Source: Sphingomonas azotifigens NBRC 15497
GTDB lineage: Bacteria > Pseudomonadota > Alphaproteobacteria > Sphingomonadales > Sphingomonadaceae
Direction: 5' to 3'
Length of the DNA stretch: 64,000 nucleotides
NCBI RefSeq assembly: GCF_002091475.1
Contig: NZ_BCTR01000005.1
Coordinates: 18,876 to 82,875, forward strand
In this document: positions 29,481-43,065 of the stretch, in pieces
How the letters are laid out: each line of letters opens with the position of its first letter
Position numbering within the stretch: the stretch's first letter is position 1
Made by a program: the position numbers and the translations under genes
The notes under the pieces: model-generated
Told to the model about the DNA's origin: nothing
Databases searched by the model: none
What the model saw: the letters and a program-made list of their open reading frames with translations, nothing else

Positions 29481-30493
29481 GCTGCCGCGGCGACCCAGGC
29501 GTCGATCGCCGCGCAGTGCGCCGCGACGGCTTCGTCCGGCAGGAACGAGCCGAGAAAGCTGTTGCGCGCCAGCGTGGCGAGCTGCTGCCTGCTCAGGCCC
29601 CGCCCATGGGCGACGGCGCGATAGTTCTCGCCGACATAGCCGCCGAAATAGGCGGGATCGTCCGAGTTCACCGTGGCGCGCAGGCCAAGCTCGAGCATCC
29701 GGTCGATCGGGTGCGCGTCGATGCTGGCGACATTGCACAGCTTGACGTTCGACAGCGGGCAGACGGTGAGCGTCATGCCGGTGCGTGCCAGCCGCGCGAC
29801 CAGCGCCGGATCGTCGAGGCTGCGATTGCCATGGTCGAGCCGGTCGACCTGGAGCAGGTCCAGCGCCTCGCGGACATAGTCTGCGGGGCCTTCCTCGCCG
29901 GCATGGGCGACGCGCTTGAGGCCCTTCTCGGCGGCCGCCGCGAACACACGGGCGAACTTCGAGGGCGGATGGCCCAACTCCGACGAATCGAGGCCGACGC
30001 CGGCGATCCGGTCGAGCCAGGGCTCGGCCTCGGCGAGCGTCTTGAAGGCATCTTCCTCATCCAGGTGGCGCAGGAAGCACAGGATCAGTCGTGCGGTGAC
30101 GCCCAGCCGCGCCTCGGCCTCCGCCATGCCGGCAAGCAGCCCCTCGACGACGGTGCCCATTGCGATGCCGCGTTGCGTGTGGGTCTGGGGGTCGAAGAAG
30201 ATCTCGGCATGGCGCACGCCGTCCGCCGCGGCGCGCTCGAAATAGGCCAGCGCCAGATCGCGGAAGTCCGCCTCGGTGCGCAGCACGTCGGCGCCGGCAT
30301 AATAGATGTCGAGAAAGTCCTGCAGGTTCGAGAATTCATAGGCGGCGCGCACCGCCTCGACGCTGTCGAACGGGATCGCAACGCCGTTGCGTCGCGCGAA
30401 TTCGAACATCTGCTCGGGTTCGAGGCTGCCCTCGATGTGCAGATGGAGTTCGGCCTTGGGCAGGCCTGCGATGAAAGCGTCGAGATCCGTCAT
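29477..30493 (-). CDS. Adenine deaminase (adenosine-deaminase superfamily)
   Basis: A 338-residue zinc amidohydrolase. Metal ligands are visible: His17 and His19 in AELHLHIEGS, a later His in VAHAGEEGP, and Asp in NSDDPAYFGG. The blocks DPQTHTQRGI and LDSSELGHPPSKF are typical of the bacterial adenine deaminases of this fold rather than of true adenosine deaminases. The expected reaction is adenine to hypoxanthine plus ammonia for purine salvage. The gene starts 36 bases after the GH30 gene on the same strand, so it may share that transcript. Adenosine as substrate cannot be fully excluded. Confidence 0.88.
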   Translation of the reverse strand: MTDLDAFIAGLPKAELHLHIEGSLEPEQMFEFARRNGVAIPFDSVEAVRAAYEFSNLQDFLDIYYAGADVLRTEADFRDLALAYFERAAADGVRHAEIFFDPQTHTQRGIAMGTVVEGLLAGMAEAEARLGVTARLILCFLRHLDEEDAFKTLAEAEPWLDRIAGVGLDSSELGHPPSKFARVFAAAAEKGLKRVAHAGEEGPADYVREALDLLQVDRLDHGNRSLDDPALVARLARTGMTLTVCPLSNVKLCNVASIDAHPIDRMLELGLRATVNSDDPAYFGGYVGENYRAVAHGRGLSRQQLATLARNSFLGSFLPDEAVAAHCAAIDAWVAAAA

Positions 30494-30529
30494 CGCCGAA
30501 CCATCGCAGCCGGGCGGGCGAGTCGCAAG

Positions 30530-32011
30530 CTACCGCAGTGCAACCGTCAGCGTGGTGATGCTCCGCGGCGCGGCGATCGCGGGGCCGGGCAGCGGGGCCG
30601 CGTCGTGCGTCGCATCGGTGACGACCCGTCCGACGACGCGCGCGCCGGGCAGGCCGATCGTCAGCCGCCGCGGGACCACGCCGCCATTGACATGGACCAG
30701 CACCAGCCGCTTGCCGTCGGCCGAAAGCGCGCCGATCGTGTCCTCGTCCGCCACCGGCACCAGCCGGTCGCCCGGACGGATATAGCGGCTGAACTGCGCC
30801 ATCGCCCAGTATTTGCGGGTGATGTGGATCGGATGCTCGGCATCGCGCGGGGTATAGGCCATCTTCACCAGCCCCCAGTTGCTGCCGCCCTGGGTGCCGT
30901 CGCCCGTCTCGCTGCTCTGGCGCTCGACCGCCTGCCAGAACACCCAGGCCACCGGCTCCAGCCGCTTGAGATCGTGGACGACATGTTCGGCAAAGGCGAG
31001 CGGCGAGGCTATGCCGTCGAAATTCTCGGGATCCTTGTCGAGCGGGGTGTCGTTCTCGCTCATCCACAGGCGGATGCCGTGCATGCGGGCGATGTCGCGC
31101 ACCGCCGTCTGGTGGACGGTGTCGTAGCTATGCACGTTGAGCTGGCCGATCCGCGCGCGGGTGGCGGCGGGATAGCCTTCCCAGTCGCGGACGAAGAGGT
31201 GCGAATTGGTCTCGTCCGGGGCGGCGACCACCGTCTTCAGGCCATGCGCCTTGAGCGCGCGATCGGCGGCGTCGATCATCATCGCCTGTCGGGCCGGGTC
31301 CCAGTGCGCGCCTTCCTGGGTGTTGGCGGCGAACCAATAGTCGGTATGCGGCTCGTTCACCGGCGACAAGGTGCGGAAGGTGATGCCATGCGCCTGTTGC
31401 AGCCGCTCCACCACCGTCGCCAGATATTCGGCGAAGCGCGCTTCCTGGCCTGGCCGCAGATTGTCCTGGGTGCCCTTTTCCGCGCCCGACACCCGGCCGC
31501 TGACCGTCATGAACCAGGGCGGCGAATTGGAGAACGCCTCGAAGATCGGCGTCTTGACCCGCCTGGCGATGGCATCGAGCCACCAGCGCTGGTTCGCGTC
31601 GGCCGACCAGTCCCACATCGAAGGATCGGCGGGGTTCCACCAGTCGATGCCGGTGGCACCGGCCGGGCGGCGCCAGAAGCCGGGGACGTCGGCGCCGGGG
31701 CGCAGATAGGGTTTGGTCTCGGGCGCGTCGCCACCGCCGATATTGTATCGCGCGATCGTCCAGTCGAGCCCCTGGGGACCATAGAACAGGTCGGCGAGCT
31801 TCTCGCGCACCGGATCGGGATAGCCGCCGGTGACGTGCGCGAACCAGGCGAGCGCCGTGCCCCAGCCTTCGAACGGCTGCCCCGGCTGCTGGAGATCGGG
31901 CCGCAGCGTCAGCGCGACTTCCGGCTCGACGACGGGCGGCGGCGGGGTGGTTTGGGCAAGCGCGGCGGGCGCGGCGGCGAGCAGCAGCGCCGCGGCGAGC
32001 GCGCGGATCAC
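30530..32011 (-). CDS. Secreted GH30 glycoside hydrolase (endo-beta-1,6-galactanase-like)
   Basis: A 493-residue enzyme with a signal peptide (MIRALAAALLLAAAPAALAQ). The catalytic barrel opens with EGWGTALAWFAHVTGGYPD. The acid/base is Glu220 in SPVNEPHTD and the nucleophile Glu319 in WMSENDTP. The GWGTALAW and RYNIGGGDAP blocks match the GH30 branch that includes endo-beta-1,6-galactanases; other GH30 activities (fucosidase, xylanase) are possible. A C-terminal beta domain follows. The GTG start overlaps the GH27 stop as GTGA (32008-32011), so the two enzymes are coupled. It would cut the 1,6-galactan side chains of arabinogalactan. Confidence 0.87.
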   Translation of the reverse strand: MIRALAAALLLAAAPAALAQTTPPPPVVEPEVALTLRPDLQQPGQPFEGWGTALAWFAHVTGGYPDPVREKLADLFYGPQGLDWTIARYNIGGGDAPETKPYLRPGADVPGFWRRPAGATGIDWWNPADPSMWDWSADANQRWWLDAIARRVKTPIFEAFSNSPPWFMTVSGRVSGAEKGTQDNLRPGQEARFAEYLATVVERLQQAHGITFRTLSPVNEPHTDYWFAANTQEGAHWDPARQAMMIDAADRALKAHGLKTVVAAPDETNSHLFVRDWEGYPAATRARIGQLNVHSYDTVHQTAVRDIARMHGIRLWMSENDTPLDKDPENFDGIASPLAFAEHVVHDLKRLEPVAWVFWQAVERQSSETGDGTQGGSNWGLVKMAYTPRDAEHPIHITRKYWAMAQFSRYIRPGDRLVPVADEDTIGALSADGKRLVLVHVNGGVVPRRLTIGLPGARVVGRVVTDATHDAAPLPGPAIAAPRSITTLTVALR

Positions 32012-33378
32012 GCTGCCGTCACCCGGTAGAGGCCGGCGCCATGCGGCGGCAGGGTACGGGCGAGCCGCACGGTGCTGCTGCCCTCGTCCTTTGCCTCCCA
32101 CAGGTTGCGTACCTGCACCGGTCCCGAAAGGCCGAGCAGCCGGAGGTCGAACGCCGCCTCGCCGGGTTTGTCGCCGGTGTTGAACAGCGCGACATAATGG
32201 CCGCCCTTCGCGCCCCGTGCGGTCCAGACCCGGCGATCGTCCGCCACGAACCAGGGGCGGTTGTCGCTGCTCGCCTGGTTGACCGCGAGCACCTCGCGAT
32301 TGGTGAGCAGCGCGCGGGTGGGGGCATCGAGGTGTCGCAGGTCGCCGCCCATGATCAGCGGCGAGCGGGCGATCGACCATAGCGTCATCAGCGTGCGCTG
32401 CTCGTCGGGGGTGAACTTGGTGTCGCGCTGGCCGAGCGCGAGGCGGCCGAGCGGCAGCATGTCGGCATCGGGCCAGGCGCCCGGCCGTGCGTGCGGGCTC
32501 CAATTCTCCAGCCGGGTGAACTGCGCCTCCAGCATCTTCCAGTCGTCCCAGAAATCGTCCGAGATGCGCCACATCTGCGCGTGGCGGGCGACATGTGCGG
32601 CGCGCGGCACCGGGGTTTCGCCGGGGGACAGGCTGAGCAGGATCTGCCGGCCGCTCGCCCGGATCGCGCGCGCAGCCGCCTCGATCTCGGGGGCATGGGC
32701 GTCATAGGGGCGGCTCATGTCGTCCATCTTGACGAAGTCGACGCCCCAGGACGCGAGCAGCGCGAAGACGCTGTCATAATAGGCCTGCGCGCCCGGCTTG
32801 CGCATGTCGACGCCGTACATGTCGGGGTTCCACGGGCAGATGCTCGACCTGTCGGCGATGTCGGCGGCGCGGATGCCGGGGGCGCCCAGCACCGGCAGGT
32901 TGCGCTCGACGGCAAGGCGCGGAATGCCGCGCATCAGGTGGACGCCGAAGCGCATGCCGAGCGCGTGCACCTTCGCCGCGATCGGGCCGAACCCGGCGCC
33001 GCCTGCCGCGGACGGGAAGCGGTTGGGGGCGGGGAGCAGCCGGCCATAGCCGTCCAGTGTCGGCACCGGCTTGGCGTTGTAGGTGTAGCTGCTCGCTTCC
33101 GGCTCGTACCACTGGATGTCGATGGTGAAGACGTCATAGCCGAACGGCAGCAGCTCGCGCGCCTGGATCGCGGCGGTTTCCAGCGCCTGGGCTTCGGTGA
33201 TGGTGGTGGCGAAGCTGTTCCAGCTGTTCCAGCCCATCGGCGGGGTGGCGGCGAGCAGCGGCGCCTGCGTGGCAGCTCCCGCCGTGCCGGGTGCGGCGGC
33301 AAGCCCGCCTAGGATCGCAGCGCCTTGCAGCAGGCCGCGCCGATCGATTCCCTGGCTGTTCAACGTCGATCCGCGCAT
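32008..33378 (-). CDS. Exported GH27 alpha-galactosidase
   Basis: A 456-residue enzyme with a Tat-like signal: DRRGLLQGAAILGGLAAAPG. The GH27 barrel begins PPMGWNSWNSF. The nucleophile lies in VDFVKMDD and the likely acid/base in WRISDD. A C-terminal beta domain ends at about residue 455. It should remove terminal alpha-galactose; some GH27 members act on beta-L-arabinopyranose, which is chemically similar, and the arabinose-related neighbours make that a fair alternative. It is the first gene of the minus-strand arm and has a candidate GntR site 17 bases before its start. Confidence 0.9.
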   Translation of the reverse strand: MRGSTLNSQGIDRRGLLQGAAILGGLAAAPGTAGAATQAPLLAATPPMGWNSWNSFATTITEAQALETAAIQARELLPFGYDVFTIDIQWYEPEASSYTYNAKPVPTLDGYGRLLPAPNRFPSAAGGAGFGPIAAKVHALGMRFGVHLMRGIPRLAVERNLPVLGAPGIRAADIADRSSICPWNPDMYGVDMRKPGAQAYYDSVFALLASWGVDFVKMDDMSRPYDAHAPEIEAAARAIRASGRQILLSLSPGETPVPRAAHVARHAQMWRISDDFWDDWKMLEAQFTRLENWSPHARPGAWPDADMLPLGRLALGQRDTKFTPDEQRTLMTLWSIARSPLIMGGDLRHLDAPTRALLTNREVLAVNQASSDNRPWFVADDRRVWTARGAKGGHYVALFNTGDKPGEAAFDLRLLGLSGPVQVRNLWEAKDEGSSTVRLARTLPPHGAGLYRVTAA

Positions 33379-33394
33379 CTGCTTCCTCCGGCTT

Positions 33395-33409
33395 TTTTGT
33401 CTGACTATA
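33395..33409. promoter_or_regulatory. Candidate GntR operator in front of the GH27-GH30 arm
   Basis: On the minus strand this reads TATAGTCAGACAAAA. It shares GTCnGACAAAA with the site at 34257-34271 and has the TnGTCnGACnA form typical of FadR/FCD-type GntR regulators. It lies between the gntR stop and the GH27 start, where the GH27 promoter must be. Confidence 0.55.
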
Positions 33410-33440
33410 ACCGGGGTGGGAAGGCGTCAACCGGCGGCGC

Positions 33441-34154
33441 TCAGGCTTTCAGCGACGACTCGGTATCCTCCTGTGCCTGCAAAATCAGGGTGATCGTCGC
33501 GGCGCGGGCGGCAGCCGGATCGCCATCGATGATCGCGGCGAACAGATCGCGGTGGAGCGGCAGGGAGTCCCGAAGCTGCTTGGCCTTGCGGTGCTTGAAC
33601 AGCGTGGTCGCGCGCACCGCGGCACCGATGCTGCCCGACAGGCTGATCAGCAGGTCGTTGCCGGTCGCCTCGAGGATGAGGTTGTGGAACTGCTGGTCCG
33701 CCGCCTGCCCGTCGACGCTGGAAAGGCCTTCCTCCTCCATCACCTCGAGCGCATGGCCCATTCGCGCGATGTGGCGGGTAGTGCGCGCGCGGGCGGCGAG
33801 TTCGGCGGCGGCGGGCTCGACGATCATGCGGAGCTGGAACAGGCTGTCGACGAACCCCGCCGGCGGCTCGCCTTCGAACATCCAGGCGAGCAGATCGGGA
33901 TCGAGCAGGTTCCAGTCGGCGCGGTTGCGCACCCGCGTGCCCGTCTTGGGGCGGCTCTCGATCAGTCCCTTCGCCGCCAGCGTCCGCAGTGCTTCCCGGA
34001 CGACGCTGCGCGAAACCGCGAGCGAATCGGCCAGATCGAGTTCTCCGGGCAGCAGCGCGCCGGGCGGGTACCGGCCGGTAAGGATCGCGATCCCCAGCTC
34101 GCGGGCGAGCGCGCGATGTGCGGGGGCGCGTTTTCTAGGCTCCATGAACTCCAT
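33441..34154 (-). CDS. GntR-family (FadR/FCD type) transcriptional regulator
   Basis: A 237-residue regulator. The N-terminal winged helix-turn-helix (~12-75) has RYPPGALLPGELDLADSLAV followed by SRSVVREALRTLAAKGLI. The C-terminal FCD ligand domain (~100-225) has the helical pattern with RMIVEPAAAELAARA, DQQFHNLILEATGN and HRDLFAAIIDGD; its His/Asp residues usually bind a metal and a sugar acid or similar ligand. I chose the ATG at 34154 (MEFMEPRKRA); 34145 is possible and longer forms look non-coding. It lies between the two arms of the glycan locus and should control both. Confidence 0.92.
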   Translation of the reverse strand: MEFMEPRKRAPAHRALARELGIAILTGRYPPGALLPGELDLADSLAVSRSVVREALRTLAAKGLIESRPKTGTRVRNRADWNLLDPDLLAWMFEGEPPAGFVDSLFQLRMIVEPAAAELAARARTTRHIARMGHALEVMEEEGLSSVDGQAADQQFHNLILEATGNDLLISLSGSIGAAVRATTLFKHRKAKQLRDSLPLHRDLFAAIIDGDPAAARAATITLILQAQEDTESSLKA

Positions 34155-34256
34155 CCGATGCTCGCGGTCGTTGTGCGGCCCATGCGCGACCAACGCCACA
34201 AAAAATTACAATTGGCGGCGTGCGGAAGCGGCTTGTCTATCAGGACATGCGCTCTA

Positions 34257-34271
34257 TTATGTCCGACAAAA
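34257..34271. promoter_or_regulatory. Candidate GntR operator between gntR and the GH2 operon
   Basis: TTATGTCCGACAAAA contains the perfect core TGTC-C-GACA (34260-34268). The flanking GGACAT...ATGTCC inverted repeat (34243-34262) and a 10-bp direct repeat ATTGGCGGCG exactly 60 bp apart (34211 and 34271) add structure. The shared GTCnGACAAAA with 33395-33409 suggests both divergent promoters and the GH27 promoter answer to the same regulator. Confidence 0.6.
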
Positions 34272-34349
34272 TTGGCGGCGGTTTAGCCGGTTCGGTGGAG
34301 GAGAGGGCGTGCTAGCCAGGGGCTTCATGCAGCGCAGGGGCAATCGTGA

Positions 34350-39180
<4,831 letters not shown>

Positions 39181-39184
<4 letters not shown>

Positions 39185-40536
39185 GCAAGGCGGTCCTTTT
39201 GATGGTGGCGGCGGGCTTGCTCGCCGCCGCCGATGCGCCGGCCCCGCGCTGGAATACGCCGGGGGACGGCAATCCGCTGCTCCCCGGCTATTTCGCCGAC
39301 CCGTCGATCGTCCATGACGGCGGCAAATGGTACATCTACGCCACGATCGATCCCTGGGGTGCCGACACGCTGGGGATGTGGACCTCCGCGAACGGCCGGG
39401 ACTGGACCTTCTCCACGCCGGCCTGGCCGACCAAGGCGGCGGCGACCAGCCCGACCTCCGGGGACTCGAAGGTCTGGGCGCCTTCGGTCGTGAAGGCCAA
39501 GAACGGGCGCTGGTACATGTATGTCTCGGTCGGGTCCGAGGTGTGGGTGGGCAGCGCGCCGTCGCCGGCCGGGCCCTGGGCCGATGCGCATGGCGGCAAG
39601 CCGCTGATTGCCAAGGACTTCGCTCCCGCCTATCACATGATCGACGCCGAGGCCTTCGTCGATGACGACGGCACGGCCTATCTTTACTGGGGCTCGGGGC
39701 TGAACTGGACCAACGGCCACTGCTTCGTCGTCAAGCTGAAGCCCGACATGGTGAGCTTCGACGGCGAACCAAAGGACGTCACGCCCGCCAACTATTTCGA
39801 GGGGCCGTTCCTGGTGAAGGCGGGACGGCACTATGTCCTCACCTATAGCGACGGCAAGACGACCGAGGACAGCTACAAGGTCCGCTATGCGATCGGTGAC
39901 ACGCCGTTCGGGCCCTTCCGCGAGGGGCCGGACAGCCCGATCCTGTCCACCGACAAGACCCGCGACGTGATCAGCCCGGGCCATCACGCGATTTTCCGCG
40001 TCGGCACCGAGCCCTATATCCTATACCACCGCCAGTCGCTGCCCTGGCCCCGACCGGGCGACGATGCGACGCTCCGCCAGATCGCGGTCGATCCGCTGAC
40101 GATCCATGACGATGGCAGCATCGTAAAGGTCACGCCGAGCCATGGCAGCGCGGTTACCGGCTTCGTCGCCCGTCGCACGCGAGGCCTTCCGGTCACGCTG
40201 AAGGGCGCGGCCGAGGACGCCGTGCATGCGGCTGAACGGGCAGGGGACGACAATTATGCGACGCTCTGGCGCCCGGCGGCTGGTGCCGCGCCGTTGCTCG
40301 TCGCCGATCTCGGCAAGGTGCGGACAATCCGCACGGCGCAGCTGCGGATGGAATATGCCAACCGGCCCTATGACCTTGCAATCGAGGCTTCGGCCGACGG
40401 CACGCACTGGCGGAACGTAGCAGCCAAGGCGGGCGCGAGCGGCTCGCCGATCGTGTTGCCGCTAAACGTCACCGCCCGCTATCTCCGCCTGCGCGTGCCT
40501 GCGGGCGCGGGCGTGTGGGAGTGGCAACTCTTCTGA
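39181..40536 (+). CDS. Exported GH43 glycoside hydrolase with C-terminal F5/8-type domain
   Basis: A 451-residue enzyme with a signal peptide (~1-17). The five-bladed propeller carries the catalytic triad: base Asp40 in YFADPSIVHD, pKa modulator Asp155 in IDAEAFVDDDG and acid Glu207 in YFEGPFLVK. The last ~120 residues (DNYATLWRPA, IEASADGTHWRNVA, ARYLRLRVPAG) look like a coagulation-factor 5/8 type C (CBM32-like) sugar-binding domain. Likely substrates are arabinosyl or beta-galactosyl residues; GH43 activity varies by subfamily. The GTG start overlaps the GH51 stop as GTGA. Confidence 0.92.
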
Positions 40537-40638
40537 TCGGCGGCGTCGATCAGGGGCGAAACAAAAAATGTTGCGGCGCGACGCCGTCCCATGCGTTAGG
40601 CGGGCGGACAAGCTTTCCAATCCCAAGAGGAGCATGAC

Positions 40639-41262
40639 ATGGCCTTCGAACTTCCCGAACTGCCGTACGCCAAGGACGCGCTCGCGCCGCACATGTCGGC
40701 CGAGACCTTCGACTTCCACCATGGCAAGCACCACAAGGCCTATGTCGACAACTGCAACAAGCTGGTTGCCGACATCCCCGAGCTGGTCGGCGCGAAGCTC
40801 ACCGACGTGATCGCCTATGCCAAGGACAAGGGCAACAAGGGCCTGTTCAACAACAGCTCGCAGATCTGGAACCACAGCTTCTTCTGGCAGTGCCTGACGC
40901 CGAACTATGCGGCGCCCACCGGCAAGCTGGCCGAGATGATCACCCGCGATTTCGGCAGCCAGGAAGCGCTGGTCGAAAAGTTGAAGGCGGAATCGGTCGG
41001 CCATTTCGCGAGCGGCTGGGGCTGGCTGGTGCTCGACGGCGACACGCTGAAGGTCACCTCGTTCCATGACGGCGATTCGCCCGTCGCGCACGGCGTGAAG
41101 CCGCTGTTCACGATCGACGTGTGGGAACACGCCTATTACATCGACTATCGCAACGCGCGTCCGTCGTTCGTCGATACCATCCTGACCAAGCTGGCGAACT
41201 GGGAGTTCGTTGCCCAGAACCTCGACGGCGAAGGCGCCGCCCGCGCCGACCAGCAGGGCTGA
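40639..41262 (+). CDS. sodB: Superoxide dismutase, iron type
   Basis: A 207-residue cytoplasmic Fe-type superoxide dismutase. Metal ligands are His27, His79 (IWNHSFFW), Asp160 and His164 (DVWEHAYYIDYRN). The FNNSSQIWNHSFFW and GWGWLVLDGD blocks mark the iron/manganese family; Fe preference is inferred from the overall pattern. AAGAGGAG precedes the ATG. The gene is monocistronic: a 102-bp gap lies before it and a strong hairpin after it. Confidence 0.96.
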   Translation: MAFELPELPYAKDALAPHMSAETFDFHHGKHHKAYVDNCNKLVADIPELVGAKLTDVIAYAKDKGNKGLFNNSSQIWNHSFFWQCLTPNYAAPTGKLAEMITRDFGSQEALVEKLKAESVGHFASGWGWLVLDGDTLKVTSFHDGDSPVAHGVKPLFTIDVWEHAYYIDYRNARPSFVDTILTKLANWEFVAQNLDGEGAARADQQG

Positions 41263-41271
41263 GGCCCTGTA

Positions 41272-41310
41272 GATCCTCCCGCCCTGTGATCGGGCGGGGG
41301 GATCAGCTTT
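41272..41310. terminator. Terminator between sodB and the ClC gene
   Basis: A 13-bp stem with one wobble pair (GATCCTCCCGCCC / GGGCGGGGGGATC, loop TGTGATC), starting ten bases after the sodB stop and followed by AGCTTT. Its right arm reaches the stop codon of the convergent ClC gene, so it may serve both. Confidence 0.72.
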
Positions 41311-43060
41311 CCCCGTACAGGTCGCGCTGGGCCTTCTCCAGCTCTTCGGCATAGCGGCGGCGAGCATGGCTCTCGGTGATGAGCCCCAGCACCTGCCCGT
41401 CGCTCGACAGCACCGCCAGATCGTCCGCCACGCTCGCGTCGAAGGCTTCGAGCACTTCCGCGATCGTCATGTCCGGCGACAGGGCGCTGTCCACGAACTT
41501 CGCCATGCTGCCGACGCGCGCCGCCTGATCGGCGGAAGGGCTCCATACCGCCGCGGTCTCGGCGATCCCGGCATAATGGTGCTTGGCATCGAGCAGCACG
41601 ACCCGCTTGGTGGATCCCAGCGGGAAGCGCGCGCGGAAGCTTGCGACATCGGTATCCGCCGCGATGGTCGCCACGTCCCGGCGCATCATCCGTGCGGCGG
41701 TGAGGTTGCGCACCCAGCCCACGTCCCGCCCGCTGCGCAGGGTCTCGCCGCGGAGGTGCAGCCGCCAGGTCGAGAAGCTGTAGCCGAACATCTCGCGGAC
41801 GATCGTGCTGGCGATCAGCGTCGCGGCGATGGTGACGCCGGTGATGCTGAAATCATGGGTGACCTCCAGCACGAGCAGCGACATCGTCATCGGCCCGCCG
41901 ACCACCGCCACCGCCAGCGCCGCCATGCCGACCACCGCAGCGTCGTCGGCGGCGAGGGGGTGAAGGCCGGGCATCTCGGCGAGCACGAGCTGGTAGAAGC
42001 GGCCGAGCAGCGCGCCGAGGAACAGCGAGGCGAAGAACAAGCCGCCGCGAAAGCCGAAGCCGAGCGACACGGCCGAGCCGAGCAGCTTGAGCAGGATCAC
42101 CACCGCCAGCGAGGCGATCGTCGCCTGCGCCGCCAGGTTGATGTCCAGTGCGCCGTGGCCGCTCGACAGCACCTGCGGCGAGAGGAGCGCGAGCGGGATC
42201 ATCAGCACCCCGCCGATCAGCGGTGCCCAGGGGGGCGTGATCGGGCTGCGTCGCACGCCGGCCTCGACCAGCGCGACCAGCCGCATCAGCGCGATGCCGA
42301 AGCCGGCGCAAAGCACGCCGAGCAGCGCGTAGAGCAGATAGTCGGCGGTGCCGATCGGATGCGCGGCCCCCGCGCTGATCACATAGGGATGGATGCCGAG
42401 CGTGCGGGCGATGGTCGCGGCGGTGAGCGAGGCGAGCACCACCGGGGCGACGATCGCGGGCGTATAGGCGCCCAGCACGATCTCGAAGGCGTAGAAGGCG
42501 CCGGTCAGCGGTGCGCCGAACGCGGCGCCGAGGCCGGCACCCGCGCCCGCCGCCATCAGCGTGCGCAGGTCGGCGCGGCGCAGCTTGAGCCGCTGGCCGA
42601 GCAGCGAGGCAAGGCCGCCTCCGGCCTGGGCATAGGCGGCTTCCAGCCCCACCGAGGCGCCGAAGCCGTTGGAGAGCAGCGTCTGCCCCACCACCGTCGC
42701 GGTGTCGCGCGCCGGGATGCGGCCGCCATGGAGTGCATTGGCCTCGACCACGTCGACCGTCTTGCGGCGACGGAGCAGCCACAGGGTGAGGCCGAGCAGC
42801 GCGCCGCCGAGGGGCAGGGCCAGCAGTCGCAAGGGCGCGATATGGCTGGCGGCGCTCAGATGCTCGCCCTGGGCCAGCCCGAACAACACGCGCTGCATGC
42901 CCCGTGTGCTCTGGCCGATCGCGATCGCGGCGACCCCGGCAACCGCGCCGACGCCGATCGCCAGCAGCAGGAACAGCAGCGTGTTCGATCGGATCTGCCG
43001 GCGCAGCCCGTTCGCCGCGCGCACCGCGTGGAAGGTGGCGGGGTGGCGCGGCAGACTCAT
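41303..43060 (-). CDS. ClC-family chloride channel/transporter with CBS domains
   Basis: A 585-residue membrane protein with about ten to twelve helices (residues ~20-440) and two C-terminal CBS domains (~455-585, MMRRDVATIAADTDV, DLAVLSSDGQVLGLITESHARR). The selectivity-filter region that usually reads GREGP is here GLEAAYAQ: the gating glutamate is kept but Gly-Pro is replaced by Ala-Ala. The GFRGGLFFASLFLGA segment is the usual second filter helix. It moves chloride or another anion, perhaps exchanged for protons. I chose ATG 43060 (MSLPRHP); the open frame upstream overlaps yciB. It ends the mtaB-ftsY-yciB-clc run. Confidence 0.9.
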   Translation of the reverse strand: MSLPRHPATFHAVRAANGLRRQIRSNTLLFLLLAIGVGAVAGVAAIAIGQSTRGMQRVLFGLAQGEHLSAASHIAPLRLLALPLGGALLGLTLWLLRRRKTVDVVEANALHGGRIPARDTATVVGQTLLSNGFGASVGLEAAYAQAGGGLASLLGQRLKLRRADLRTLMAAGAGAGLGAAFGAPLTGAFYAFEIVLGAYTPAIVAPVVLASLTAATIARTLGIHPYVISAGAAHPIGTADYLLYALLGVLCAGFGIALMRLVALVEAGVRRSPITPPWAPLIGGVLMIPLALLSPQVLSSGHGALDINLAAQATIASLAVVILLKLLGSAVSLGFGFRGGLFFASLFLGALLGRFYQLVLAEMPGLHPLAADDAAVVGMAALAVAVVGGPMTMSLLVLEVTHDFSITGVTIAATLIASTIVREMFGYSFSTWRLHLRGETLRSGRDVGWVRNLTAARMMRRDVATIAADTDVASFRARFPLGSTKRVVLLDAKHHYAGIAETAAVWSPSADQAARVGSMAKFVDSALSPDMTIAEVLEAFDASVADDLAVLSSDGQVLGLITESHARRRYAEELEKAQRDLYGES

Positions 43061-43065
43061 CGCGG

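Noticed and set aside
29468..32029. A long plus-strand open frame across adenine deaminase and GH30
   Set aside because: Both minus-strand genes have intact catalytic motifs; the plus-strand product is Arg/Gly/Asp-rich without motifs.
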